A stretch of 64,000 bases of DNA from Thermoanaerobaculia bacterium (GTDB taxonomy: Bacteria > Acidobacteriota > Thermoanaerobaculia > Multivoradales > J023), in the NCBI GenBank assembly GCA_028066595.1, contig JALCBJ010000008.1, forward strand, positions 1-64,000, read 5' to 3'. The notes under the pieces are model-generated. The model did not search any database, had not been told where the DNA came from, and saw nothing but the letters and a program-made list of their open reading frames with translations. Shown piece after piece: positions 34,066-42,427 of the stretch; position 1 is the first letter of the stretch, and the number at the start of each line of letters is the position of its first letter. A program made the position numbers and the translations under genes.

Positions 34066-35540
34066 TGCCGAATGCGCTTCCCCAGCTTCCGGTCCTGCGT
34101 CTCGGCAAGCCTTACTTCAGCTTGGAGAGGCGTACTCTCACGGACGTCCGCACAGGCGCGCCCGTAGCGGAGATGAGCCAAGCGATCCCGGGGCTCGTGT
34201 CGCGTGATTTGGGTCGTGCGGCAGAACGCCGCCGCATCCTCGATGCCATACCCGTCGCCCAGCTGATCGAGATCTGCCATCGTGCCGGCGAGCTGTTCGG
34301 TACCGGGGAGCTGCCGCTATTCCCTGGCTCTGACGTCCGTTTCGGTCCCGATGACTACCTGCAGCACCTCACTGCCACGACGGGCATGCCGCTGGCTCTC
34401 GGCCGAGCCAACCTGGACAAGATCGTGCACGTGATGACCGGCATCGAGGGCGTCTTGGACGGCCTCACCCGCGGTCTCGACCTGTCGGTTCTAGACGGAG
34501 GTTGGGGCGAGCAGCACGGCCGCAAGCTCAGTTACCAACGCCTCACCGACGATCTGGGAGCGATCCTGCCCAACAATTCGCCCGGTGTGCACAACCTGTG
34601 GATTCCGGCGTTTCCACTCAAAGTGCCGCTCGTACTGCGTCCGGGAAGCTCCGAACCCTGGTCTCCCTATCGCATCGTGTCCGCCTTCCTCGAAGCCGGT
34701 GCGCCACCCGAAGCCTTCTCGCTCTACCCTGGCGCCCACAGTCTGGTGCCGCCGATCCTCGTGGGTACGGGCCGCTCCATGTTCTTCGGCGACGCATCGA
34801 CGGTCGCCGGCTGGCGCGGCACGGGTAAGGTGCAAGTCCACGGCCCCGGCTGGTCGAAGGTCATCCTGGGACCCGATGTGGCCAGCGACAACTGGCGTCA
34901 GCACGTTCCGATGTTGGCTGATTCGGTCGCGCGCAACGGCGGCCGATCCTGCATCAACTGCTCGGGAGTGTGGGCCGCCTCGGACGGTCAGACGGCCTCC
35001 GCGCGGGCGATCGGCGAAGCCATGGCCCGAGAGCTGCTGTCACTCGAAGCTCGTGCCCTCGACCATCCTGAGGCCGGACTCGCGGCGTTCCCAGATCCCG
35101 AGGTCGCTCGAGCCATCTCCGACCTGGTGGATTCCCATTTGGCAACCCCGGGTGCCGTCGACTTGAGTATGGAGGCCCGAATCGCAGCTGGAAAGTCCCC
35201 ATCGCGGGTCGCCGAGGCCGGTGGCTGCACCTTCCTGCTACCGACAGTGATCCATGCCGAAGATCCGGACCACCCGCTGGTTGCCTGTGAGTTCATCTTC
35301 CCCTTCGTGACGGTCGTGGACTGTCCGACCGAAGTTCTCTTCGAGCAGATCGGCGAGACGCTCATCGGCTCGGTCGTATCGGACGACGAGGAGTTCCTTC
35401 GCCGGGCGCTCGACTGTCGCCATATCGACCGGTTGAACCTCGGTGCCATGGCAACGTACCGGATCTCGTGGGACCAGCCCCACGAGGGAAACCTCTTCGA
35501 CCACCTCTATCAGCAGCGAGCCTTCCAGCTCGCATCCTGA
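34065..35540 (+). CDS. Aldehyde dehydrogenase-fold acyl reductase (LuxC-like role)
   Basis: A 491-residue protein with the aldehyde dehydrogenase superfamily fold. The start at 34065 (TGATG overlap) gives 'MPNALPQLPVLRLG'; the ORF opening at 33996 is out of register with any ribosome site. 'NNSPGVHNLWIPAFPLKVPLVLRPGSSEPW' (broken into two conserved stretches) matches the cofactor-binding region, and 'GKVQVHGPGWSKVILG' is the ALDH strand before the active site. C296 in 'NGGRSCINC' is at the catalytic Cys position, with C299 nearby. The C-terminus has the ALDH-like 'EFIFPFVTVVDC'. Between an acyl-activating enzyme and an alcohol dehydrogenase, the likely reaction is reduction of an acyl thioester or adenylate to an aldehyde with NAD(P)H. 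Direction is inferred from context. Confidence 0.75.
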   Translation: MPNALPQLPVLRLGKPYFSLERRTLTDVRTGAPVAEMSQAIPGLVSRDLGRAAERRRILDAIPVAQLIEICHRAGELFGTGELPLFPGSDVRFGPDDYLQHLTATTGMPLALGRANLDKIVHVMTGIEGVLDGLTRGLDLSVLDGGWGEQHGRKLSYQRLTDDLGAILPNNSPGVHNLWIPAFPLKVPLVLRPGSSEPWSPYRIVSAFLEAGAPPEAFSLYPGAHSLVPPILVGTGRSMFFGDASTVAGWRGTGKVQVHGPGWSKVILGPDVASDNWRQHVPMLADSVARNGGRSCINCSGVWAASDGQTASARAIGEAMARELLSLEARALDHPEAGLAAFPDPEVARAISDLVDSHLATPGAVDLSMEARIAAGKSPSRVAEAGGCTFLLPTVIHAEDPDHPLVACEFIFPFVTVVDCPTEVLFEQIGETLIGSVVSDDEEFLRRALDCRHIDRLNLGAMATYRISWDQPHEGNLFDHLYQQRAFQLAS

Positions 35541-35554
35541 CCGGAAGACCTAAC

Positions 35555-36748
35555 TTGAGCCACGATCACGACTTCGGCCCCGGTAGCTGGTCCGCCGACC
35601 TCGGAGGCAGCCATGTCGTCTTCGGTGCCGGCGTCCTGAATCGGCTCGGCGAGCTCGCGCTCGATCTCCCCGGTGTACAAGCTCCGCCCCAGCGGGCTTT
35701 GCTGGTCACCGATCCCGGCCTGCGGGCAGCAGGTCATGCTCGTCGGGCGCGTGAGGCTCTGGAAGCCAGCGGTCTGGCAGTAGCGATTTTCGACGAGGTC
35801 GAGGAGAATCCGACCACCGCGCACGTCGAACGAGGGACCGAAGCAGCCCATCGCCACGGCACAGACCTCCTGGTGGGCCTGGGGGGCGGCTCCGCCATGG
35901 ACTGCTGCAAGGGGATCAACTTCCTCCTCACCCAAGGTGGAGCGATGGAGGACTATTGGGGTGTCGGCAAGGCTAGGCGCCCGATGCTTCCGTCCATCGG
36001 TGTGCCCACCACCGGAGGCACGGGTTCAGAGGCTCAACGCTTCGCCCTGGTGTCTCGCGCTTCGGATCACCGCAAGATGGCCTGCGGCGACCGCAAGGCA
36101 CGCTTCCGCACCGTCGTCCTCGACCCCGACCTGCTGCAGACCGTACCTCGGCATGTGGCGACGGTCACCGGTCTCGATGCCATCTCCCACGCCGTCGAGA
36201 GTCACGCCAGTCGGGCACGTTCTCCGCTTTCCCAGATGTACTCCCGCGAGGCGTTCCGTCGGCTCGACCGCGCCTTCGCCACCTACCTCGCCGACCCTAC
36301 CGACACCGACGCCCGCGCCGATATGTTGCTGGGTGCCCACCTCGGTGGAGCAGCGATCGAGGCGTCGATGTTGGGAGCCGCCCACAGCCTCGCCAACCCT
36401 CTCACCGCCCGGTACGACGTCACCCACGGTGTCGCGGTCGGTCTCATGCTTCCCCACGTGGTCCGATTCAACGGTTCCGCGGCTTCCGCGGACTACGCCG
36501 ACCTGCTCGGCGGCGAGCCCACCGACGCTGCCGAGCGGCTTGCCGACCGCTTGCAGCAGCTGGCGACACTCGCAGAGGTTCCGCCGGACTTGGCGTCCTG
36601 TGGCGTCGATCGGGCCGAGCTGCCAGCTCTCGGCCTCAGAGCCGCGGAACAGTGGACGGCTCAATTCAATCCGCGTGAGGTGGACGCTGCGGAGCTGACG
36701 GCACTCTACGAGTCGGCCTTCGAATCCACCATTCTCACTCCCGCCTGA
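35555..36748 (+). CDS. Iron-containing alcohol dehydrogenase (TTG start)
   Basis: A 397-residue group III alcohol dehydrogenase that interconverts an alcohol and an aldehyde with NAD(P). I place the start at TTG 35555, which is preceded by GGAAG at 8-base spacing, lies 14 bases after the upstream stop, and matches the family's usual N-terminus. The longer GTG start at 35468 would run inside the preceding gene. The nucleotide-binding motif is 'GLGGGSAMD' (108-116), followed by 'PTTGGTGSEA' (151-160). The four metal ligands are all present with normal spacing: D208 and H212 in 'GLDAISHAVESH', H277 in 'GAAHSLANP', H291 in 'DVTHGVAVG'. It is third in a tight ligase-reductase-dehydrogenase unit, so its likely role is reducing the aldehyde to an alcohol. 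Confidence 0.88.
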   Translation: MSHDHDFGPGSWSADLGGSHVVFGAGVLNRLGELALDLPGVQAPPQRALLVTDPGLRAAGHARRAREALEASGLAVAIFDEVEENPTTAHVERGTEAAHRHGTDLLVGLGGGSAMDCCKGINFLLTQGGAMEDYWGVGKARRPMLPSIGVPTTGGTGSEAQRFALVSRASDHRKMACGDRKARFRTVVLDPDLLQTVPRHVATVTGLDAISHAVESHASRARSPLSQMYSREAFRRLDRAFATYLADPTDTDARADMLLGAHLGGAAIEASMLGAAHSLANPLTARYDVTHGVAVGLMLPHVVRFNGSAASADYADLLGGEPTDAAERLADRLQQLATLAEVPPDLASCGVDRAELPALGLRAAEQWTAQFNPREVDAAELTALYESAFESTILTPA

Positions 36749-36818
36749 CGACGATGAGGACTCGATGACGAATCGGTCTTGTCTATCCGTATTCCCAAAG
36801 CGCTCCCTTCCAAGCCAA

Positions 36819-37118
36819 GCCGGCAGGATGCCGGCGGTCCCAGCGGGCACCGCCGATGTCTACCGCGAGCCCCTCCAGACGCGGAACCGAGCTGTTGTAG
36901 CTGCTGGGTTCAGCCAGAACCGATCAGATGAAAGCGTGGAGCCCACAGGCGTCGCGTATTCCCGACTACCGAACCGGTCCATCGAAGGTGCTGGGAAACC
37001 AGACGTGACGTATTTCTCGAGCCGGTCCATCGAAGGTGCCGGGAACCCACGCGTGGCGTATTCGTCGAGCCGGTCCATCGAAGGTGCTGGGACCGCCGGC
37101 GTCTCGCCGGCTTCTGCG
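36819..37118. repeat. Repeat block: three 48-bp direct repeats flanked by GCCGGC twin palindromes
   Basis: The 370 bases between 36749 and 37118 hold no supported gene. Three direct repeats of 48 bp begin at 36974, 37022 and 37070, each opening CCGGTCCATCGAAGGTG; copies 1 and 2 are similar along their full length, while copy 3 is diverged after about 24 bases. A partial copy precedes them near 36947. The block is bounded by the same palindromic motif, GCCGGC-N5-GCCGGC, at 36819-36835 and 37095-37111. These look like a mosaic of dispersed REP-like elements. Reading frame through them gives 'RSIEGAG' repeats, but nothing suggests translation. Confidence 0.8.
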
Positions 37119-38258
37119 ATGTCGCGAATCGGCCTCGTACTGGCAGTCCTCATGGTTCTCCTGACCGTCCCCGCTACCGCCGACTGGAAACAGTTCCGGG
37201 GAGAGCCGACGCAGAAAGGTATCGCCGACAGTCCCCTGCCCCAACAGCTGGTTCCGATCTGGACGTTTCGGGTACCCGAGGGTGCAGAGACCACCCCCGC
37301 CATCGGCGACGGACGAATCTATCTCGGCGGCCTGGGCGGTACGTTCCATGCGGTCGATCTGGCCACCGGCAAGTCCCTCTGGGCCTACGAAGTCCCGGAG
37401 AATCCCGAGATCAAGTCGTCGGCCCTGGTCTGGGACGGGGTGGTGTACTTCGGCGACGAGTTCGGTTTTCTCAACGCTCTCGACGCGGAATCGGGACAGG
37501 AACGGTGGCGGTTCGAAGCCGGCGCGGCCATCACGGGATCGCCGAACCGGTTGGAAACCGGCTGCCTGGTCGTAGGTTCGTACGACAACCACATCTACTG
37601 CATCGATCGCAAAGACGGCTCGGTGCAATGGAAGCAAGAAACCGAGGGCTACATCCACGGTACTCCTGCCGTCACCACCGACGGCCAGGTGATCTCTTCG
37701 GGATGCGACGGATTTCTCCGGGTGCTGAGCCCTACCGGCGAGGTTGCTGCGGAGCTGCAGATCGGCAGCTACGTCGCGGGCAGCCCCGCGATCGAAGGCC
37801 AGCACGTTTTTGTCGGGAACTTCGACAACGAAGTCCTATCCGTAGATCTCGCCAAGGGTGACGTCGCCTGGCGCTATAGCCACCCGGAACGAGATTTCCC
37901 GTTCTATTCCTCCCCGGCCGTACACCAGGGCCTCGTTGTGATCGGTGGCCGCGACAAGATGGTCCACGCCCTGGACGCGGCCTCCGGGCAGTCGAAGTGG
38001 ACCCACCGCATGCGCGCCCGTGTCGAAGCCTCTCCGGTGGTGACCGGCGATCGGGTCGTCGTGGCCGACACCAGCGGTCTGCTACAGATCCTGTCGTTGC
38101 AGGACGGCTCGGTGTCCTGGGAGTTCGAGGCAAGCGATGGCTTCAGTGGCTCTCCCGCTGTGACCGCGGGCTATCTCGTAATCGCAGCTCTCGACGGCAC
38201 CCTCTATGCCTTCGCCGACCCATCGAAAAGGCCGTCGTCCTCGGGCCCGGCACTCTGA
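37119..38258 (+). CDS. Exported PQQ-like beta-propeller protein
   Basis: 379 residues from the ATG at 37119, which starts a clear signal peptide ('MSRIGLVLAVLMVLLTVPATA-DW'). The open frame reaches back to 36765, but that extension is made of intergenic repeats. The mature protein is a seven- or eight-bladed propeller of PQQ_2 repeats: 'HAVDLATGKSLWAY', 'NALDAESGQERWRF', 'YCIDRKDGSVQWKQ', 'LSVDLAKGDVAWRY', 'HALDAASGQSKWTH' and 'QILSLQDGSVSWEF'. It resembles BamB in architecture but lacks a lipobox. It lies 52 bases before the radical SAM gene. A periplasmic binding or scaffold role is inference. Confidence 0.82.
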   Translation: MSRIGLVLAVLMVLLTVPATADWKQFRGEPTQKGIADSPLPQQLVPIWTFRVPEGAETTPAIGDGRIYLGGLGGTFHAVDLATGKSLWAYEVPENPEIKSSALVWDGVVYFGDEFGFLNALDAESGQERWRFEAGAAITGSPNRLETGCLVVGSYDNHIYCIDRKDGSVQWKQETEGYIHGTPAVTTDGQVISSGCDGFLRVLSPTGEVAAELQIGSYVAGSPAIEGQHVFVGNFDNEVLSVDLAKGDVAWRYSHPERDFPFYSSPAVHQGLVVIGGRDKMVHALDAASGQSKWTHRMRARVEASPVVTGDRVVVADTSGLLQILSLQDGSVSWEFEASDGFSGSPAVTAGYLVIAALDGTLYAFADPSKRPSSSGPAL

Positions 38259-38310
38259 GTCCCACCCCACTCGCGATCCAACTCCGTACTCCCGACCCTC
38301 CGGAGGCACC

Positions 38311-39705
38311 ATGAGCCGCACCGAGCCCACCAAGACCGATTCGACTCCCGAGAAGCGGCCACCGGTCAACTTCAGCGATGCCCGCGGACCATCGGCCTCG
38401 GAAACCGAAGTCGGCAGCGTCTTCGTGTCCAACTATCCGCCGTTCTCCGCCTGGCAAGCTGACGCGCTGCCGGAGTATGAAGACGTCATCGAGCAGGCCC
38501 CGGAACGCGCCAGCGAGCTCGGTCTCTACTTGCATATCCCCTTCTGCCGCAAGCGCTGCAAGTTCTGCTACTTCCGCGTCTACATCGACCGCAACGCCGA
38601 TCAGATCCAGCACTACCTCGACAGCCTGGCACGGGAGGTCGAGATCTACTCGCGGAAGCCAGCGGTGGCTGATCGACCGCTGAAGTTCGTGTACTTCGGT
38701 GGCGGCACTCCCTCCTACGTGGCGGTCAAGCACATGAAGCAGCTGTGGAATCGTGTGCGGGCAGCCATTCCTTGGGATGACGTCGAAGAAGTCACGTTCG
38801 AATGCGAACCAGGCACTCTCACCGAGAGCAAGGTGCACACGTATCGCGAGATGGGCGTCACCCGGCTGTCCTTGGGGATCGAGAACTTCGACGACGCGAT
38901 TCTGCGCGAGAACGGGCGAGCTCACGAGACCAAAGAGATCCACCGCTGCCTGCCCTGGATCCGAGAAGCGAGCTTCGACCAGCTGAACGTAGACCTCATC
39001 GCCGGTATGGTCGGCGAGACGTGGGAGACGTGGAAAGACACCCTCGAGAAGACCATCGACGTCGACCCCGACAGCGTCACGATCTATCAGATGGAGCTGC
39101 CTTTCAACACGGTCTACTCCCAGGGCATCCTGAAGGACGGCGAGCCGGTCAAGGTGGCCGATTGGGAGACGAAACGGGCCTGGAACGAGTACGCGATCGA
39201 CCGCTTGTGCGAAGTCGGCTACGAGGTGTCGAGCGCCTACACGCTGGTGAAGTCTTCCGGCAAGGCGGCAGGGGAAGGGCGCTTCGTGTATCGCGACGCC
39301 CTGTGGCACGGTGCCGACATGTTGGGAACGGGCATTGCCAGCTTCGGCCACATGCAAGGCGTCCACATTCAGAACGTCGCGTCCTGGAACGACTACTTGG
39401 ACAGCCTCGCGGAGGGACGCCTTCCCTGGGGCCGCGCGTACAAGACGTCCGCCGAGGATCTGCTCACCCGTGAATTGATACTGCAGATGAAGCTCGGCAA
39501 TCTAGATCTTCAGCCCTTTCGGGAGAAGTACGGCGTCGACCCGCTGGACCGATTCTTCGGGGCCTTCGAGACCTTGGAAGGCGAAGGCATGTTGAGGATC
39601 CGCGACCGCCGTCACGTGGAGCTGTCGCGCCCCGGTCTTCTTCGTGTCGATAGTCTGCTGTCAAACTTTTACGCTGAGCGCTATCAGAACGCTCGCTACA
39701 CTTGA
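38311..39705 (+). CDS. HemN/HemW-like radical SAM enzyme
   Basis: 464 residues. ATG 38311 follows GGAGG at good spacing; the ORF start at 38206 overlaps the previous gene. The radical SAM cluster motif is C79-x3-C83-x2-C86 ('CRKRCKFCYF'), preceded by the HemN-type 'LGLYLHIPF'. 'VYFGGGTPSY', 'ECEPGTL', 'VTRLSLGIENFD' and 'NVDLIAGMVGETWETW' follow the HemN/HemW pattern, and a winged-helix HemN_C-like domain ends the protein ('RPGLLRVDSLLSNFYAER'). HemW inserts haem; relatives in pathway clusters carry out radical methylation or cyclopropanation. An N-terminal extension of about 65 residues is not typical of HemW. In this neighbourhood a tailoring role is more likely than haem synthesis, but this is inference. 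Confidence 0.85.
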   Translation: MSRTEPTKTDSTPEKRPPVNFSDARGPSASETEVGSVFVSNYPPFSAWQADALPEYEDVIEQAPERASELGLYLHIPFCRKRCKFCYFRVYIDRNADQIQHYLDSLAREVEIYSRKPAVADRPLKFVYFGGGTPSYVAVKHMKQLWNRVRAAIPWDDVEEVTFECEPGTLTESKVHTYREMGVTRLSLGIENFDDAILRENGRAHETKEIHRCLPWIREASFDQLNVDLIAGMVGETWETWKDTLEKTIDVDPDSVTIYQMELPFNTVYSQGILKDGEPVKVADWETKRAWNEYAIDRLCEVGYEVSSAYTLVKSSGKAAGEGRFVYRDALWHGADMLGTGIASFGHMQGVHIQNVASWNDYLDSLAEGRLPWGRAYKTSAEDLLTRELILQMKLGNLDLQPFREKYGVDPLDRFFGAFETLEGEGMLRIRDRRHVELSRPGLLRVDSLLSNFYAERYQNARYT

Positions 39706-39768
39706 TTCCGAACGGTGCATCCGGCTCGGCATCTCACGCGAAAACCTGATCGAGGAGCTTCTCTGAAG

Positions 39769-41034
39769 ATGACCCGTCCAGCCTCCAACCCGTACCTTCG
39801 CCTAGCCGCCCTGGCTCTCGCCCTCGTATCGGTCTCCTTTGCCGGATCTGTGACCGCTACCGATTCAGGCCAGGGACCGATCGATTGGCCGCAGTTCCGC
39901 GGACCAGAAGGCGACGGCATCCATCCGGCAGACGCTTTCCCCTCCGAGTGGCCGGACGGTGGACTGGAAGTCGCCTGGAAGATCGCTCTCGGCAAGGGTT
40001 TCTCCGGTGTCTCGGCGGTCGACGGTGTGCTCTACACTCAGTATTCGAGAGAGGGCGAAGAATATTTGGCGGCGTACGATGCCGCCACGGGCGACCAAAA
40101 ATGGAAGCTCCGATTGGATCGTGAGCGCCCCGACCAATTTGGTGACGGACCACGGTCGACGCCCACCATCGACGGAAATCTGATCTTCGCCGTATCGGCT
40201 CTCGGCAACTTGTGGGCCGCGAATCGAGCCTCGGGAGAGCAGGTTTGGAACGTCGATCTCGCCAAGGAGTACGGCGCCAAGATTCCCACGTGGGGCGTGT
40301 CCGCCGCCCCTGTGGTGGTGGACGACCTCCTCCTGTTCAACGTCGGCGGCCGGGACGGCTACCTGCTGGCAGGTTTCGACAAGTCCACCGGCGAGCTGAA
40401 GTGGCATGGCGGCTCGGGCAAACCCGGGTACAGCCTGCCGCTCACCATCACCGTCGGAGGCATTCGTCAGACGATCTTCTTCGCTGGCGACAAAGTCGTC
40501 TCCGTCGATCCCGCGTCCGGAGCCGAGCATTGGAGCCATCCCTGGTCGACAGCCTATGACGTCAACGCCGCGGCGCCCGTGTTCGTGCCGCCGGATCGGC
40601 TCTACATCTCTTCGGGGTACGACACCGGCGCCAGCCTCTTTCGACTCTCGGCCAAGGACGGGAAGGCGGCAGCCGAGGTGGTTTGGTCGTCACGGCGGAT
40701 GAAGAACCAATTCAGCTCCAGCGTCTACTACGACGGACATATCTACGGCTTCGACAACCGCAGCCTGAAGTGCATCGTCGCCGAAACCGGTGAAGACGTG
40801 TGGCGCAAGAGCGGCTTCAACCACGGCTCACTGTTCCTCGTCGATGGCCACCTGGTGGTGCTCGGCGAGAAGGGCAAGCTGGCCTTGGTGGAGGCGACCT
40901 CAACCTCGTACGTCGAGAAGTCTCTGTTCCAAGCCGCCAAGGGCAAGCATTGGACCGTGCCGACTCTCTACGGCGATCTTCTCTACGTGCGCAACGAGCT
41001 CGAGCTCATCGCGTTCAAGTTGCCCAAGAGCTAG
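39769..41034 (+). CDS. Exported PQQ-like beta-propeller protein
   Basis: 421 residues from ATG 39769. GAGGAG about 11 bases upstream and the following signal peptide ('LRLAALALALVSVSFAGSVTA') support this start over 39715. PQQ_2 propeller repeats include 'AAYDAATGDQKWKL', 'WAANRASGEQVWNV', 'AGFDKSTGELKWHG' and 'KCIVAETGEDVWRK'. A 'WPQFRGPEGDGI' opening motif is shared with the first cluster protein ('THWRGPNQNG'). No anchor and no dehydrogenase active-site residues are evident. It is the fourth propeller protein of the cluster, placed between the radical SAM and halogenase-like genes, and only 29 bases before the latter. Confidence 0.82.
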   Translation: MTRPASNPYLRLAALALALVSVSFAGSVTATDSGQGPIDWPQFRGPEGDGIHPADAFPSEWPDGGLEVAWKIALGKGFSGVSAVDGVLYTQYSREGEEYLAAYDAATGDQKWKLRLDRERPDQFGDGPRSTPTIDGNLIFAVSALGNLWAANRASGEQVWNVDLAKEYGAKIPTWGVSAAPVVVDDLLLFNVGGRDGYLLAGFDKSTGELKWHGGSGKPGYSLPLTITVGGIRQTIFFAGDKVVSVDPASGAEHWSHPWSTAYDVNAAAPVFVPPDRLYISSGYDTGASLFRLSAKDGKAAAEVVWSSRRMKNQFSSSVYYDGHIYGFDNRSLKCIVAETGEDVWRKSGFNHGSLFLVDGHLVVLGEKGKLALVEATSTSYVEKSLFQAAKGKHWTVPTLYGDLLYVRNELELIAFKLPKS

Positions 41035-41063
41035 CCCCTTCCACGACCGACGACGACACGACG

Positions 41064-42407
41064 ATGAGCCCTATCGAGACCGACACTTCGCGAGCGAGCA
41101 CGCCCGATCAGATCCGCGATCGATACGACGTCGTGGTGGTCGGTGGTGGCCCGGCAGGAGCCACGGCCGCCACGCTGCTCGCGCAGCGTGGTCGCGACGT
41201 CCTGCTGCTCGAGCGAGATGTCTTTCCTCGCTTCAAGATCGGAGAGTCGCTCATCCCGGCGGTCGTGGGAACGCTCGAGCGCCTGGGCATGATCGAGAAA
41301 ATGAGCGCCTCGAACTTCCCGAAGAAGTACAGCGTGCAGTTCTTCTCCGGATCGGGTAAGTCCAGCGCACCGTTCTACTTCTCGGAAACCGAAACCGAGG
41401 AACAGAGCCAGACCTGGCAGGTGCTACGCGCCGACTTCGACACGATGATGTTCGACAACGCCGTCGAGCACGGTGTCGATGGTCTCCAAGGCGCGGCGGT
41501 CCGTCGGGTGCTTTTCGACTCCGCCGAACCGGAGACCGAAGCGTCGGCACGTGGCGTTCAAGTGGAGATGTCGGACGGATCGAAGCGGGAGATCAGGAGC
41601 CGCGTCGTCGTCGATGCCACGGGCCAACGGGCCATGATCTCGCGCCAGTTGGGCTTGCGGACGACGGATCCCAGACTCCGTCAGGCGTCGATCTTCACCC
41701 ATTATCGGGGCGCTGTTCGCGACGAGGGCATCGACGAGGGCGCGACCTTGATCCTCCAGACTCGAGACAAGAACTCGTGGTTCTGGTTCATCCCGCTGCC
41801 CGACGACACGGCTTCGGTGGGCGTGGTGGGTCAGATCGACTACCTGATCCAGGGCCGGCAAGGCGATCCCCAGAAGATCTTCGACGAGGAGCTGGCATTG
41901 TGCCCCGGCCTCACACCCCGCCTATCAGAGGCCGAGCAACTCTTCCCGGTACGGGTGCTCAACGAGTTCTCCTACATGACCCGCCGCCCGGCTGGCGACG
42001 GCTGGGTCCTCGCGGGAGACGCGTTCGGCTTCCTCGATCCGATGTATTCCACGGGCGTGCTCCTGGCGCTCAAGTCCGGTGAATTCGTCGGCGATACGGT
42101 GGCCGACGCCCTCGACGCCGACGACGTGTCCGGCGGACGTCTGGGCAGCTTCGCTCCTCGGCTCCTGGAAGGTATGTCCGCCTTCCGCAGACTGGTCTAT
42201 GCGTTCTACGACCAGGAGTTCAGCTTCGGGCGTTTCCTCAAGAAGTTCCCTCACCATCGCCGCGACATCGTGAGCATCCTGGTGGGCGACGTCTTCGACA
42301 AAGACTTCGAGCCGCTGTTCGGTGATCTCGCCACCATGATCGACCTGCCGAACGAGCCGTATCGAGTTCCCATGCAGTCCTCGGAACGAGCGACGGCTAC
42401 CGTCTGA
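41064..42407 (+). CDS. Flavin-dependent halogenase-like FAD oxidoreductase
   Basis: 447 residues. The FAD-binding GxGxxG is 'VVVGGGPAGATAA' (24-36). 'GESLIPAVVGTLERLG' (60-75) and the lysines K87-K88 in 'NFPKKYSVQF' align with the position of the active-site lysine in phenol/tryptophan halogenases of this fold. The halogenase signature WxWxIP is present as W239-F-W241-F-I-P244. 'VLAGDAFGFLDPMYSTGV' is the second FAD motif. Geranylgeranyl reductases and some non-halogenating oxidases share this fold, so halogenation is a prediction; a cognate flavin reductase is not encoded nearby. The ATG at 41064 was chosen because the longer ORF overlaps the previous gene. Next gene follows after 20 bases. 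Confidence 0.75.
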   Translation: MSPIETDTSRASTPDQIRDRYDVVVVGGGPAGATAATLLAQRGRDVLLLERDVFPRFKIGESLIPAVVGTLERLGMIEKMSASNFPKKYSVQFFSGSGKSSAPFYFSETETEEQSQTWQVLRADFDTMMFDNAVEHGVDGLQGAAVRRVLFDSAEPETEASARGVQVEMSDGSKREIRSRVVVDATGQRAMISRQLGLRTTDPRLRQASIFTHYRGAVRDEGIDEGATLILQTRDKNSWFWFIPLPDDTASVGVVGQIDYLIQGRQGDPQKIFDEELALCPGLTPRLSEAEQLFPVRVLNEFSYMTRRPAGDGWVLAGDAFGFLDPMYSTGVLLALKSGEFVGDTVADALDADDVSGGRLGSFAPRLLEGMSAFRRLVYAFYDQEFSFGRFLKKFPHHRRDIVSILVGDVFDKDFEPLFGDLATMIDLPNEPYRVPMQSSERATATV

Positions 42408-42427
42408 CGACGTTTGGAAGAAGACCG

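Noticed and set aside
36765-37118. 118-residue N-terminal extension of the propeller protein at 37119
   Set aside because: Its sequence is a translation of the intergenic 48-bp repeats and palindromes; the signal peptide begins at 37119.
36974-37118. Possible CRISPR array from the 48-bp repeats
   Set aside because: The repeats are contiguous without unique spacers, only three copies exist, and no cas gene is present.
28948-41034. The PQQ-like proteins as quinoprotein dehydrogenases
   Set aside because: They have the generic PQQ_2 repeat (as in BamB) but no recognisable Cys-Cys pair, Asp catalytic base or cytochrome domain, so enzymatic activity is not supported.
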